Shown here: positions 11,553 through 21,005 of the stretch, in pieces
Numbering within the stretch: position 1 is the stretch's first letter
Layout of the letters: each line of letters starts with the position of its first letter
DNA from: Methylocystis sp. B8
GTDB lineage: Bacteria; Pseudomonadota; Alphaproteobacteria; Rhizobiales; Beijerinckiaceae
Direction: 5' to 3'
Assembly (NCBI RefSeq): GCF_005771425.1
Contig: NZ_VBTZ01000005.1
Span: 62,001-126,000, forward strand
Length of the DNA stretch: 64,000 nt
Notes under the pieces: model-generated
The model's input: the letters and a program-made list of their open reading frames with translations, nothing else
Databases searched by the model: none
Told to the model about the DNA's origin: nothing
Translations under genes and position numbers: made by a program

Positions 11553-13076
11553 TTATCGCAGCCCGTCGAAATAGTTGAAAAACACGCCCGTCGGATCATG
11601 CTTCTTCCGCAGCTCCTCAATGCGCTGAAAGTCAGCGCGACTCGCAAAGGCGTGTCTCACATGATCGGGATAGCTGACGGTATCGCTCTCGCCGATGTAG
11701 TGACCCATTGTGAGGGGCTTCAAAATTTCCTGATATTTCTTATGCCAGCTTAGATTCTTTTCGTCGTCTCGCGCGTCTTTCCACATCGACCAAGGTCCGC
11801 CGTAGAGTCGCGCGCGCATTGAAAAAGCCGCGTCATTTGGCGCCGCCGGCGGCACATTGGGTCCGGTAAAGAATGCATAGAGTATGAGCGACTCGGGCGA
11901 AGGCGCCCTCATAAAATGCTCCCTAAGAGCCTCCAATAACTCCTTTGGACTCGAATTCGAAAACATCGCCTCGACTTGATTTCGGCGGTTCGCTGGCCAC
12001 ATCGCGCCGGACTTGTCGAAGAGGCGATCGAAATTGACATGCTCATTTACTGTCTTCGAAAGGCATTCCCCGATGAGCGGACTTTGCTCCAGAAGCGCGG
12101 TGGCGCGTCTCGCCTCTTCTTCCGAGTCGGCGAAGGTTGTCGCCGTCACCAAAGAAACTTTACCGGATTGGCCTTTACATTTTTCGGCGAGCTCCGGCGG
12201 GGCGGAGACGAGAAACAGGCTTAGCTCCACATTCGCCTGCAGCTTGCCTGCTATGTCGCCTAGCCATTCAGCGACGACGCCGACCTTATCGAGGTTATAG
12301 TAATAAGAACTGGCGGCGATATGTTTCGGCAACGGATAGAGTTTCAGATGGTAGCGGACGGCGACGCCGAAAAAGCCGTAGCCCGCGCCACGCGCGGCCC
12401 AGAAATAATCGACGTTCTGATCTTTGCTGGCCGTGATCAGATCGCCCTCTGCGGTGACGACGTCGACGGCTTCCACGCTGCCCGCGCCGGGACCCCAGAC
12501 GCCCTGATTCCAGGACATGCCGCCGCTCAAGAGATAGCCGCTGAGTTTCACCTGCGGACAGTGGCCGCTCGGATATGACAAACCGTGCGCGTTCAGATGC
12601 CGCTGCACGTCTCGATTACTGATAATGGGTTGAAGCGTGGCGACGCGAGACTCTGCGTCAATCGAAATGATTTTGTTGAGATTGCTGAGGTCGATGAGCA
12701 TTCCGCCATGACGCAGCGATGGGTTGCACCAATTGTGCCCGCCGCCGCGCACGACAACTTTCAATCCGTTATGGCGCGCAAATCGGACCGCTGCGCAAAC
12801 GTCCTGCTCGTCTTCGACCCTTGCGATGATTTGCGGTAATCTATCCGTAGGATGAAGCTCGTTCCATAGCCCCTCGAACAGCAGCTCATCGAAATCAGCG
12901 CTCTCAGGCGTGACGATTTTGCCCCTGATCTTGTGACGAAGCGCATCTGCCTTGATCGCCCGGCACTGTTCGCGCGCCACGCCGGCCATTGCCTCCGCAC
13001 AGACTGATCCGCCGACAAGCGCGCCGCCCACCATCAGCGCACGGCGGCTAAAATCCCCATCCCGCGCGTTTCCCAC
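11553..13076 (-). CDS. Tat-exported FAD-linked oxidase, berberine-bridge type
   Basis: FAD-binding PCMH-type oxidoreductase of 507 residues. The FAD domain includes VVVRGGGHNWC (the His expected to bind FAD covalently), then GHCPQVKLSGYLLSGGMSW, whose Cys sits where bicovalent enzymes have theirs. Further along is WAARGAGYGFFGV, and the C-terminal BBE segment ends near NYFDGLR. The N-terminus FSRRALMVGG plus a hydrophobic stretch looks like a twin-arginine signal, so a periplasmic sugar, alcohol or aromatic oxidase is likely. Start is GTG 13076 with AGAGGGG five bases before it. It is probably the first gene of a pair with the exported deaminase-like protein. Confidence 0.85.
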   Translation of the reverse strand: MGNARDGDFSRRALMVGGALVGGSVCAEAMAGVAREQCRAIKADALRHKIRGKIVTPESADFDELLFEGLWNELHPTDRLPQIIARVEDEQDVCAAVRFARHNGLKVVVRGGGHNWCNPSLRHGGMLIDLSNLNKIISIDAESRVATLQPIISNRDVQRHLNAHGLSYPSGHCPQVKLSGYLLSGGMSWNQGVWGPGAGSVEAVDVVTAEGDLITASKDQNVDYFWAARGAGYGFFGVAVRYHLKLYPLPKHIAASSYYYNLDKVGVVAEWLGDIAGKLQANVELSLFLVSAPPELAEKCKGQSGKVSLVTATTFADSEEEARRATALLEQSPLIGECLSKTVNEHVNFDRLFDKSGAMWPANRRNQVEAMFSNSSPKELLEALREHFMRAPSPESLILYAFFTGPNVPPAAPNDAAFSMRARLYGGPWSMWKDARDDEKNLSWHKKYQEILKPLTMGHYIGESDTVSYPDHVRHAFASRADFQRIEELRKKHDPTGVFFNYFDGLR

Positions 13077-13145
13077 GCAAGCCCCTCTGAGAGAACTCTA
13101 AGCGATGAGCATAGCTTTTCTACCATGGGCTGGGGAGCCCGTAAG

Positions 13146-13274
13146 CTAGAAGAGCCCCGCATTGTAGACGGCGACGTGGCTGAACTCGCCGAAAGCCATG
13201 ACGACATTGAGGACTTCGGCCGCCAAAGCGATGGCGACAACTCCGAAAATTCCCGTAGCGATCACTGGTTTCAT
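13146..13274 (-). CDS. small single-pass membrane protein, 42 aa
   Basis: The frame from ATG 13274 to TAG encodes 42 residues with one hydrophobic segment (TGIFGVVAIALAAEVLNVV) and a short polar end. AGGAG lies six bases before the ATG, a good ribosome-binding site, which is the main reason for calling it. It lies just upstream of the FAD oxidase on the same strand and divergently from the kdp region. No family is recognised. Confidence 0.5.
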   Translation of the reverse strand: MKPVIATGIFGVVAIALAAEVLNVVMAFGEFSHVAVYNAGLF

Positions 13275-13319
13275 GACTTTCTCCTTTTGCGTTGCTCAGA
13301 ACCTAAGGAGAGGCGCGCC

Positions 13320-13430
13320 ATGGCGCTGTGCGCCGCGACACACGCGGCGCCAGGCGACGAATTCGTTGCCAAGTCCGATCTCGAGCTGGGGAAATCCGAT
13401 GGAGCGCTCGTCCCGCAGAAGCGGCTATGA
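13320..13430 (+). CDS. possible 36-aa small ORF
   Basis: ATG 13320 follows AAGGAGAGG with seven bases of spacing, and the frame ends at TGA 13428-13430. The peptide is polar with no membrane segment and no known family. Its only support is the strong Shine-Dalgarno-like sequence, so it may be chance. The remainder of 13275-13557 shows no other gene; the kdp promoter probably lies there, but I could not pick it out. Confidence 0.25.
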   Translation: MALCAATHAAPGDEFVAKSDLELGKSDGALVPQKRL

Positions 13431-13557
13431 AGAGACTCGCCTGGCGAAGCTGAAATCCTAATAGCCTCTTTATGCCAAGTGCGAGCACATACCGCGTCGC
13501 GCCGTCCTCTTTGGCGACCGCCAAAGCGCGAACGCGACATTAAAGTGAGACGCAGCC

Positions 13558-13671
13558 ATGCCTGACTCTCTCATTGGCCTCGGCGTCGCAGCCTTGGTCT
13601 TTCTGATCGCAAACAATCTCGTCGCCGAAGTTCGCGCGCGTCGCGCGCGTGACGGCTCGCGACGCCCATAA
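13558..13671 (+). CDS. small membrane protein upstream of kdpF, 37 aa
   Basis: ATG 13558 opens a 37-residue frame with one transmembrane segment (LIGLGVAALVFLIANNLV) followed by an Arg-rich tail, giving an N-out/C-in or monotopic orientation by the positive-inside rule. The ribosome-binding site is weak (GTGAGA). It is the first of three consecutive micro-ORFs leading into kdpA, 13 bases from the next. No family is recognised. A role with the Kdp pump is only suggested by position. Confidence 0.5.
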   Translation: MPDSLIGLGVAALVFLIANNLVAEVRARRARDGSRRP

Positions 13672-13684
13672 TCGGAGGAGCATA

Positions 13685-13768
13685 ATGCTCGACATTCTGT
13701 ATATCGGCCTCGGGCTCCTGCTTTTCGCGATCATCACCGCCTATGCGCGGGTCTGCGGACGCCTTTAG
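13685..13768 (+). CDS. small membrane protein upstream of kdpF, 27 aa
   Basis: A 27-residue frame from ATG 13685, preceded by GGAGGAG with good spacing. It is nearly all one hydrophobic helix (LYIGLGLLLFAIITAYA) with a short basic end. It lies 10 bases before kdpF and on the same strand. Similar tiny proteins are known near kdp operons in some proteobacteria, but I cannot name this one. Confidence 0.55.
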   Translation: MLDILYIGLGLLLFAIITAYARVCGRL

Positions 13769-13778
13769 GAGAGCCGGC

Positions 13779-13865
13779 ATGTCCGAACCCGTCATTGGAC
13801 TGATCGTCGCCATTCTGCTCGGCGCCTACCTCGTCTACACGTTGCTTCACCCCGAAAAATTCTAA
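13779..13865 (+). CDS. kdpF: K+-transporting ATPase subunit KdpF
   Basis: A 28-residue hydrophobic peptide that stabilises the KdpABC complex in the inner membrane. It matches the KdpF pattern well: one helix (VIGLIVAILLGAYLVYTLL) closed by HPEKF, like the LVYAL...F ending of the E. coli protein. AGGAGA stands about six bases before the ATG. It is the first subunit gene of kdpFABCDE. Below normal gene-finder length, but supported by family pattern and position. Confidence 0.9.
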   Translation: MSEPVIGLIVAILLGAYLVYTLLHPEKF

Positions 13866-13901
13866 AGGAGGCCCGGCGAAAAACCGGGCGTTTCGCCAAT
13901 G
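13864..13901 (+). promoter_or_regulatory. kdpA ribosome-binding site bridged by a hairpin
   Basis: AAAGGAG (13864-13870) directly follows the kdpF stop but is 28 bases from the kdpA ATG (13899), too far to act linearly. Between them a 6-bp perfect stem GCCCGG/CCGGGC (13871-13876 with 13884-13889) folds out 19 bases and leaves a 9-base spacer, a normal distance. No closer Shine-Dalgarno is visible. Confidence 0.55.
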
Positions 13902-15608
13902 ACTTCCATTGGGCTGGCGCAAATCGCTATTGTCCTCATAGCCGTCGTCGTCGCTGCGATTCCGCTCGGCGGCTACATCGCCAGAGTTCTGGCAGGCGAG
14001 CGCACCCTGCTCTCTCCCGCGTTCTCGCCTGTCGAACGCGCCTTCTACAAATTCTCCGGCGTCGATCCCGCGCGGGAGCAAAGCTGGCTGACATATACGA
14101 TGGCGATGCTCGCCTTCAGCGTTATCGGATTTATATCGCTCTACGCCCTGCAACGGCTCCAAGCCTATCTGCCGCTCAACCCTCAAGGCTTCGGCGGCGT
14201 TCCCGCCGACCTCGCCTTCAACACCTCGATCAGCTTCGTCACCAACACCAATTGGCAGAACTACGGCGGCGAGACGACAATGAGTCATCTCACGCAGATG
14301 CTCGGCCTCACCGTGCATAATTTCGTCTCGGCGGCGACTGGCCTTGCGATGGCTTTTGCGCTGGTGCGCGGCTTTTCGCGTGCGGAGTCGCCGACGGTCG
14401 GCAATTTCTGGGTCGATCTGACGCGCGCGACGCTCTATGTGCTGCTGCCCATGTCCGTCGTCGTCGCGCTCGTCCTCATCGCGCTGGGCGTTCCGCAGAC
14501 GCTCCAGGGCTCTATTGAAGCGACGACGCTGGAAGGCGCCAAGCAGGCCATCGCTATCGGCCCTATGGCGAGCCAGGAGGCGATCAAAGAACTCGGCACC
14601 AATGGCGGCGGCTTCTTCAACGCCAATTCGGCGCATCCTTTCGAAAGCCCGAATGCTTTTTCCAACATGCTGGAGATTTGGGCTCTGCTCGTCGTCCCCT
14701 TGGCGCTGGCTTTCGCCTTTGGGCGCGCCGTCTTAGACCATCGACAAGGCCGCGCGATCGCCATCACCATGATGATTGTGCTCGTTGCGGGCGCACTCGT
14801 CGCTTACTGGGCCGAGGCAAACGGAAATCCCTTGCTGACCGCGATCGGCGTCGATCCGTCGCCGGGCAATATGGAGGGCAAGGAAGTGCGCTTCGGCGTC
14901 GCGACCTCTGCGCTGTTCGCCACAGCGACGACAGGCACAAGCTGCGGCGCGGTCAATTCCATGCATGACTCCTTCATGCCGCTCGGCGGGCTCGTGCCCT
15001 TGTTCAACATGCTGATGGGCAGCATCGCGCCGGGCGGCGTCGGCGCCGGTCTCTACGGGTTTCTGGTGCTAGCGATCATCGCCGTCTTTGTGGCTGGTCT
15101 CATGGTCGGCCGCACGCCGGAATATCTCGGCAAGAAGATCGAGGCGCGCGAGATGAAGCTCGCGATGCTGGCGGTGCTGATCTATCCGCTCACCGTTCTT
15201 GGCTTCACCGCCATCTCGGTGATGCTCGAGACGGGCCTTGCCAGTCTGAACAACGCCGGCCCGCACGGGCTCTCCGAGATCCTCTACGCATTCGCCTCGA
15301 CCACCGACAATAACGGGTCGGCGTTCGCGGGGCTGACAGGCAATACGTTGTGGTACAACACGACGCTCGGCGTCGCCATGCTGCTTGGACGCTTCGCCTA
15401 CGTCATTCCCGTCTTGGCGATCGCCGGCTCGTTCGCGGCGAAAAAGAAAACCGCCGCGTCAGTCGGCACCTTCCCGACGCATGGGCCGCTCTTCATCGGC
15501 CTGCTGATCGGCGTCATCATCATCCTCTATCTGCTGCAATATTTTCCGGCGCTCGCGCTCGGCCCCATCGTGGAGCATTTCGCGCTGTTTGCTGGAAAGA
15601 CCTTCTAA
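13899..15608 (+). CDS. kdpA: K+-transporting ATPase subunit KdpA
   Basis: The 569-residue channel-like subunit that binds and translocates K+ in the inner membrane. It contains the four repeated selectivity-filter loops of the SKT superfamily: [11 protein letters not shown], the [17 protein letters not shown] loop, [16 protein letters not shown], and [13 protein letters not shown]. About ten membrane helices are apparent, and the length matches E. coli KdpA. The start is ATG 13899, with the unusual ribosome-binding arrangement described separately. It leads straight into kdpB. Confidence 0.97.
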   Translation: MTSIGLAQIAIVLIAVVVAAIPLGGYIARVLAGERTLLSPAFSPVERAFYKFSGVDPAREQSWLTYTMAMLAFSVIGFISLYALQRLQAYLPLNPQGFGGVPADLAFNTSISFVTNTNWQNYGGETTMSHLTQMLGLTVHNFVSAATGLAMAFALVRGFSRAESPTVGNFWVDLTRATLYVLLPMSVVVALVLIALGVPQTLQGSIEATTLEGAKQAIAIGPMASQEAIKELGTNGGGFFNANSAHPFESPNAFSNMLEIWALLVVPLALAFAFGRAVLDHRQGRAIAITMMIVLVAGALVAYWAEANGNPLLTAIGVDPSPGNMEGKEVRFGVATSALFATATTGTSCGAVNSMHDSFMPLGGLVPLFNMLMGSIAPGGVGAGLYGFLVLAIIAVFVAGLMVGRTPEYLGKKIEAREMKLAMLAVLIYPLTVLGFTAISVMLETGLASLNNAGPHGLSEILYAFASTTDNNGSAFAGLTGNTLWYNTTLGVAMLLGRFAYVIPVLAIAGSFAAKKKTAASVGTFPTHGPLFIGLLIGVIIILYLLQYFPALALGPIVEHFALFAGKTF

Positions 15609-15619
15609 GGAGCATGTCC

Positions 15620-17668
15620 ATGTCGCATAAGGTCGCCGCTCCCGGCTTGTTCGACGCCGGGATCATCAAGCGCGCCGCCGTCGACGCCTTCAAGAAGCTT
15701 GATCCGCGACGGCTTGCGCGCAATCCGGTGATTTTCGTCACGGAAATCGTGTCGGCGGTCGTCACGGTCTTCTTCGTGCGCGATCTCGTTGCGCAGAACG
15801 GCGTCGCCTATTTCTCTGGCCAGATCGCCGCCTGGCTCTGGTTCACGGTGCTTTTCGCCAATTTTGCCGAGGCTGTCGCAGAAGGGCGTGGAAAGGCGCA
15901 GGCGGACGCTTTGCGCAAGACCCGCACCGACACGCACGCCAAGCGGTTGATCGACCGGCAAAACAGAAGCGGGATGACGGACGTCTATGAAGGCGTGTCG
16001 GCGCTCGATCTCAGGCTCGGCGATGTTGTGCTGGTCGAAGCGGGCGACCTCATTCCTGGCGACGGCGAGGTGATCGAAGGCGTCGCCTCGATCAACGAAT
16101 CCGCGATCACAGGCGAATCCGCGCCTGTCATTCGCGAGGCGGGCGGCGATCGTTCGGCTGTCACCGGCGGCACCACGGTTCTCTCCGACTGGGTCAAGGT
16201 GAAGATCACCGCCGCGCCAGGTTCGACCTTCATCGATCGCATGATCGCGCTCGTCGAGGGCGCGCAGCGCCAGAAAACGCCGAATGAGATCGCGCTGTCG
16301 ATCCTGTTGTCGGGGCTGACAATCATTTTCCTCATCGTCTGCGTGACACTGTGGCCGCTCGCGATCTACTCGGGCACAACGCTTTCAATCACTGTGTTGA
16401 TCGCGCTGCTCGTCTGTCTGATCCCGACGACCATCGGCGGCCTCCTGTCCGCGATCGGCATCGCCGGCATGGATCGGCTGATCCGATTCAATGTCATAGC
16501 GACCTCCGGTCGCGCGGTTGAGGCCGCTGGCGACGTGGATACGCTGCTTCTCGACAAGACGGGCACCGTGACCTTCGGCAACCGCATGGCCGACGAGTTC
16601 ATTCCTGTCCAGGGCGTTTCGGAGCGCGCCTTCGTCGACGCCGCGCTGCTGGCGTCGCTCGCGGATGAAACGCCCGAGGGCAGGTCGATCGTCGCTCTGG
16701 CCAAGAGCGTTCTCGGCTCTTCGACGCCGACCCTCGGCCCGGAGGCGCAGATCGTTCCGTTTTCCGCGCACACGCGGATTTCCGGCGTCGATCTTCCCGG
16801 CCAGACGCTGCGCAAAGGCGCGGTCGATGCAGTCACCGCGCAAGTCAAGTCTGTTCCTGTCGATTTCGAACGCGCCGTGGAGCGGATTTCGCGCGCAGGC
16901 GGCACGCCTCTCGCCGTGTCGGAAAACGGCAGGCTGTTGGGCGTGATTCATCTCAAAGACATTATCAAGCCCGACATCAAATCGCGCTTCGCCGCCTTGC
17001 GCGCCATGGGCATCAAGACGGTGATGGTTACGGGCGACAATCCGATTACCGCCGCGGCGATCGCCGGCGAAGCTGGTGTCGACGACTTCATCGCGCAAGC
17101 CAAGCCCGAGGACAAGCTCGCCTATATTCGCAGGGAACAGCAGGGCGGACGCCTTATCGCCATGTGCGGCGACGGCACCAATGATGCGCCGGCGCTCGCT
17201 CAAGCGGATGTCGGCGTCGCCATGCAGACCGGCACGCAAGCGGCGCGCGAAGCCGGCAATATGGTTGACCTCGATAGCGATCCGACAAAACTCATCGAGA
17301 TCGTCGCGATCGGCAAACAGTTGCTGATGACGCGCGGATCGCTGACGACCTTCTCGATCGCCAATGACGTCGCAAAATATTTCGCGATCATTCCAGCGCT
17401 CTTTGTCGTCGCCTATCCGGAGCTCGAGGCGATCAACGTCATGAAGCTCGCCTCGCCGCAGTCCGCCATCCTCTCGGCGGTGATCTTCAATGCGCTCATC
17501 ATTATCGCGCTCATACCGCTGGCGCTGAAGGGCGTTCCTTACCGGCCTGTCGGCGCCGCCGCCTTGTTGCGGCGGAATCTGCTGATTTACGGGCTAGGAG
17601 GTCTGATTGCGCCCTTCGTTGGCATCAAGATCATCGATCTCGCCGTTTCGGCCATTCATCTCGCATAA
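15620..17668 (+). CDS. kdpB: K+-transporting P-type ATPase subunit KdpB
   Basis: Catalytic subunit coupling ATP hydrolysis to K+ uptake. It has 682 residues, the same length as the E. coli protein. The actuator TGES motif lies near 164-167, the phosphorylation site DKTGT has Asp312, and the [10 protein letters not shown] hinge and MVTGDN are present. I chose ATG 15620 because AAGGAG is seven bases upstream; the ATG two codons earlier (15614) is too close to that site. The frame is open far upstream, but that part overlaps kdpA and is not coding. Confidence 0.97.
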   Translation: MSHKVAAPGLFDAGIIKRAAVDAFKKLDPRRLARNPVIFVTEIVSAVVTVFFVRDLVAQNGVAYFSGQIAAWLWFTVLFANFAEAVAEGRGKAQADALRKTRTDTHAKRLIDRQNRSGMTDVYEGVSALDLRLGDVVLVEAGDLIPGDGEVIEGVASINESAITGESAPVIREAGGDRSAVTGGTTVLSDWVKVKITAAPGSTFIDRMIALVEGAQRQKTPNEIALSILLSGLTIIFLIVCVTLWPLAIYSGTTLSITVLIALLVCLIPTTIGGLLSAIGIAGMDRLIRFNVIATSGRAVEAAGDVDTLLLDKTGTVTFGNRMADEFIPVQGVSERAFVDAALLASLADETPEGRSIVALAKSVLGSSTPTLGPEAQIVPFSAHTRISGVDLPGQTLRKGAVDAVTAQVKSVPVDFERAVERISRAGGTPLAVSENGRLLGVIHLKDIIKPDIKSRFAALRAMGIKTVMVTGDNPITAAAIAGEAGVDDFIAQAKPEDKLAYIRREQQGGRLIAMCGDGTNDAPALAQADVGVAMQTGTQAAREAGNMVDLDSDPTKLIEIVAIGKQLLMTRGSLTTFSIANDVAKYFAIIPALFVVAYPELEAINVMKLASPQSAILSAVIFNALIIIALIPLALKGVPYRPVGAAALLRRNLLIYGLGGLIAPFVGIKIIDLAVSAIHLA

Positions 17669-17679
17669 GGAGCTTCTAG

Positions 17680-18279
17680 ATGCTCTCCCAAATTCGCCCG
17701 GCGATCGTCATGATCGGTCTCTTCACCGCGCTCACCGGATTGGTCTATCCGCTCGCGATCACCGGCGTCGCTCAACTCGCGATGCCGACGCAAGCGAATG
17801 GAAGCCTGATCGAAGGCGATGGAACGGTCATCGGCTCGACGCTGATCGGGCAGAACTTCGTGTCCGATCGCTACTTCCATGGTCGGCCTTCGGCGACGAC
17901 CGCCCCCGATCCTGCTGATCCTTCAAAAACGACCGACGCGCCCTATAACGCATCGAACTCGATGGGCTCCAATCTCGGACCGACCTCGAAAAAGCTCGTC
18001 GATCGCGTGAATGCTGCGATCGAAGCGGAGTTCGCCGCCGGTCGCATCGATGTCGTCGCGGCTGACGCCGTGACGACTTCCGCCTCCGGCCTCGATCCAC
18101 ATATTTCACCCCAGTTCGCGCTTGCCCAGGCGTCAGCCGTCGCCAAGGCGCGCAATCTCAGCGAGATGCAAGTGCGCGCCCTTGTCGAGGCGAATACCGA
18201 AGGGCGCGTTCTTGGCGTGATCGGCGAGCCGCGCGTAAATGTGCTCTTGCTCAACATGGCCCTTGATCGGCTAAAATGA
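17680..18279 (+). CDS. kdpC: K+-transporting ATPase subunit KdpC
   Basis: Single-pass periplasmic-facing subunit of the KdpFABC complex. The 199-residue protein has one N-terminal membrane helix ([25 protein letters not shown]). Conserved blocks follow: [37 protein letters not shown], and the C-terminal [14 protein letters not shown] with [16 protein letters not shown] precedes the ATG. It follows kdpB by 11 bases. Confidence 0.96.
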   Translation: MLSQIRPAIVMIGLFTALTGLVYPLAITGVAQLAMPTQANGSLIEGDGTVIGSTLIGQNFVSDRYFHGRPSATTAPDPADPSKTTDAPYNASNSMGSNLGPTSKKLVDRVNAAIEAEFAAGRIDVVAADAVTTSASGLDPHISPQFALAQASAVAKARNLSEMQVRALVEANTEGRVLGVIGEPRVNVLLLNMALDRLK

Positions 18280-18305
18280 GATGAAGCCCCAGAGGGTGGA
18301 CGTCT

Positions 18306-21005
18306 TTGGCACGCGACGACGGAGATTTCGACCGCCGGCCTGACCCCGATGCTCTCCTTGCCCTGAGCGACAAGGAGAGCAAAGGAAAGCTACGCGTTTT
18401 CCTTGGCGCCGCGCCGGGGGTCGGCAAGACCTATGCGATGCTGGCGCGCGCGCAAGCCGCAAAGGCTGAGGGCGTCGATGTTGTCATAGGCGTGGCGGAA
18501 ACCCATGGGCGCGTTGAGACGCAGGCGCTCGTCAATGGTCTCGAAACGCTCCCCCGCCGCAAATGCGAATATCGCGGTCGCATCATCGAAGAATTCGACA
18601 TCGACGCGGCGCTCGCTCGAAAGCCTCAGCTCATCCTCGTCGACGAGCTGGCGCATACCAACGCGCCAGATAGCCGTCACCCCAAACGATGGCAGGATGT
18701 CGAAGAGCTGCTTGAAGCCGGCATCGACGTCTGGACGACGCTCAATGTCCAGCATCTTGAAAGTCTCGCCGACGTCGTATCGCGCGTCACCGGCGTCGCC
18801 GTGCGAGAAACCGTGCCGGATCGCGTCCTGCAGAACGCCACCGACGTCATCCTTGTCGACATTACGCCGGACGAACTGCTCCAGAGGCTGAAGGAGGGCA
18901 AGGTCTACGTTCCTGAGACCGCGAAGCGTGCGATTCAAAATTTCTTCACGCCACGCAATCTCACCGCCTTACGCGAACTTGCGCTGCGGCGTACGGCCGA
19001 GCGCGTCGACGACCAGATGGTCGACTTCCTTCGTCAAGGAGCGATCGAAGGACCATGGGCGACGGCGGAACGCCTGCTGGTTTGCGTTGGCCGCGATGCA
19101 ACATCCGAAGCCGTGGTTCGCGCCGGCGCGCGACTCGCAACGGCCCTCAACGCCACATGGATCGCACTTTATGTCGAACGCGCCGGCCAGGAAGAACAAT
19201 CTGCGGAGGTCGTGAGAAACGTCGACCGGGCGTTACGCCTCGCGGAGCGGCTTGGCGCCGAAGTCGCGCGCATCTCGGGAGACGATCTTGTAGACGAAGT
19301 GCTGCGTTTTGCGCGACGCGAAAATATTACGCAGATTGTGCTCGGCCGCTCGCAGGCTCGTCCTTTCTCCCGATTATTCCGGCGTTCGCTCACCGACGAA
19401 ATTCTTCGGCAATCGACGGATATCGCCGTTCATGTCGTCGTCCAAGAGGATGGCGCGCTTGAAACCAGGCGTCGTCCCAAATTGCCGACCTTGTCGCAGG
19501 CGTGGCTTGGCGTCGGCGGCGCCGTCCTCGCGGTCACGATTACGGTTTTCATCGGCTATGCGCTCGACCGCTGGCTCGGCCTAGCCAATCCGTCGGTCAT
19601 CTTCCTGCTTCCCGTCGTGCTTTGCGCTGCGCGCTTTGGGATGTGGTCTGCGATCGTCGCGGCCGTTCTCTCCTTTCTTGCCTGCGACTTCTTCTTTTTC
19701 GATCCGCGTTATCAGCTCACAATCTCGGAACCGCAGGAATTCCTTTCGCTGCTCGTTGCCCTGGTCGTCGCCGTGATCACAGGAATGCTCGCAAGCAAAA
19801 TGCGCGATTATGCGCAAAACATGCGGCAGCGGTCCCAAGCCGTGCAGTCGCTGTTCGAATTTTCTCGCAAGCTGTCGACGATAACGACGCTTGAGGACAT
19901 TCTCTGGGTTTCTGCCCTGCAAATTCAGAAAGCCGGCGAAGCATCCTGTGTCGTGATGCTGATGCCGGAAGATATCGGGCTGAGAGTCGCGGCCGCCTGG
20001 CCGCCGGTCGATGAAATGGACGCCGGCGAACTCGCCGCCGCCCGATGGGCACTCGAAAAAAACGAGCCCGCCGGATGGCGGACCGATACGCTGCCCAATG
20101 TACGCTTTCAGTTCAGACCTCTCGCGACGGCGCGAGGCGTCGTCGCCGTTTGCGGAATCGAACCCAAGACGCCTGACGAGCCGCTCTCCGCCGCGTCGGA
20201 AAGCACGATCTCATCGCTCATTGAACAGACGGCGATCGCGATCGACCGATCGATGCTTGTCGGAGAATCCGTCAAGGCGGCGGCTTTGGAAGAGAATGAA
20301 AAACTGCGGACCATTCTTTTGTCCGCCCTGTCGCATGATCTGCGCACGCCGCTAACCTCGATCACCGGCGCGGTCACGAGCCTGCGCGAGCTCGGCGAGA
20401 AGCTTTCGCCCGAGGATCGCAAGGACCTACTCCTGTCGATCGAAGAAGAGACCGGGCGCCTCTCTCGTTTCATCGCCAATATGCTCGATATGTCTCGCAT
20501 TGAATCGGGCGCGATCTCGCCAGGGAGCGATCTCGTCAATGTGGCCGAGGTGATCCGCAATGTCCTCGAGAGATCCAAAAAAACTTTTCCCGGCAAGGAT
20601 ACCTCAATCAGCATCGCTCCTGACTTGCCGTCTATTCGTGGCGACGCCAATCTCCTCGGCCAGGTCCTCTTCAATCTGATCGACAATGCGCATAAATATG
20701 GCGGACCGACCGGCGCGATCATTCATGCCCGGCGCGAAGGCGGCGACGTCGTCATCACCATAACTGATGAGGGGCCCGGCGTGAAATCCGCGGACCTCGA
20801 GCGCATCTTCGAGAAATTTTATCGCAGCGGGCGCATTGACGGCCGTAAGGCCGGAACCGGGCTCGGCCTCTCGATCTGCCGCGGACTCGTTAAGGCCATG
20901 GGTGGAACCATTGTCGCGCAAAGCCCCGCCGTCCGCCGCAGAGGAACGAGGATTGTCATGCGTTTCCCCGCCCCGAGCGAGTCGAAGCAGGGCGTGGCGG
21001 CATGA
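18306..21005 (+). CDS. kdpD: osmosensitive K+ channel histidine kinase KdpD
   Basis: Inner-membrane sensor kinase controlling kdp in response to low K+ or turgor. It has 899 residues, close to E. coli KdpD. The N-terminal KdpD domain carries Walker A GAAPGVGKT (34-42) and LVDELAHTNAPDSRH. A universal-stress-like domain follows (about 245-370), then four clustered membrane helices (about 400-500) and a GAF-like region. The HisKA motif is SHDLRTPL with His677, and the ATPase domain has N and G boxes (FNLIDNAHKYG, GTGLGLSI). The start is TTG, preceded by AGAGGG. It ends in a 4-base overlap with kdpE. Confidence 0.95.
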   Translation: MARDDGDFDRRPDPDALLALSDKESKGKLRVFLGAAPGVGKTYAMLARAQAAKAEGVDVVIGVAETHGRVETQALVNGLETLPRRKCEYRGRIIEEFDIDAALARKPQLILVDELAHTNAPDSRHPKRWQDVEELLEAGIDVWTTLNVQHLESLADVVSRVTGVAVRETVPDRVLQNATDVILVDITPDELLQRLKEGKVYVPETAKRAIQNFFTPRNLTALRELALRRTAERVDDQMVDFLRQGAIEGPWATAERLLVCVGRDATSEAVVRAGARLATALNATWIALYVERAGQEEQSAEVVRNVDRALRLAERLGAEVARISGDDLVDEVLRFARRENITQIVLGRSQARPFSRLFRRSLTDEILRQSTDIAVHVVVQEDGALETRRRPKLPTLSQAWLGVGGAVLAVTITVFIGYALDRWLGLANPSVIFLLPVVLCAARFGMWSAIVAAVLSFLACDFFFFDPRYQLTISEPQEFLSLLVALVVAVITGMLASKMRDYAQNMRQRSQAVQSLFEFSRKLSTITTLEDILWVSALQIQKAGEASCVVMLMPEDIGLRVAAAWPPVDEMDAGELAAARWALEKNEPAGWRTDTLPNVRFQFRPLATARGVVAVCGIEPKTPDEPLSAASESTISSLIEQTAIAIDRSMLVGESVKAAALEENEKLRTILLSALSHDLRTPLTSITGAVTSLRELGEKLSPEDRKDLLLSIEEETGRLSRFIANMLDMSRIESGAISPGSDLVNVAEVIRNVLERSKKTFPGKDTSISIAPDLPSIRGDANLLGQVLFNLIDNAHKYGGPTGAIIHARREGGDVVITITDEGPGVKSADLERIFEKFYRSGRIDGRKAGTGLGLSICRGLVKAMGGTIVAQSPAVRRRGTRIVMRFPAPSESKQGVAA

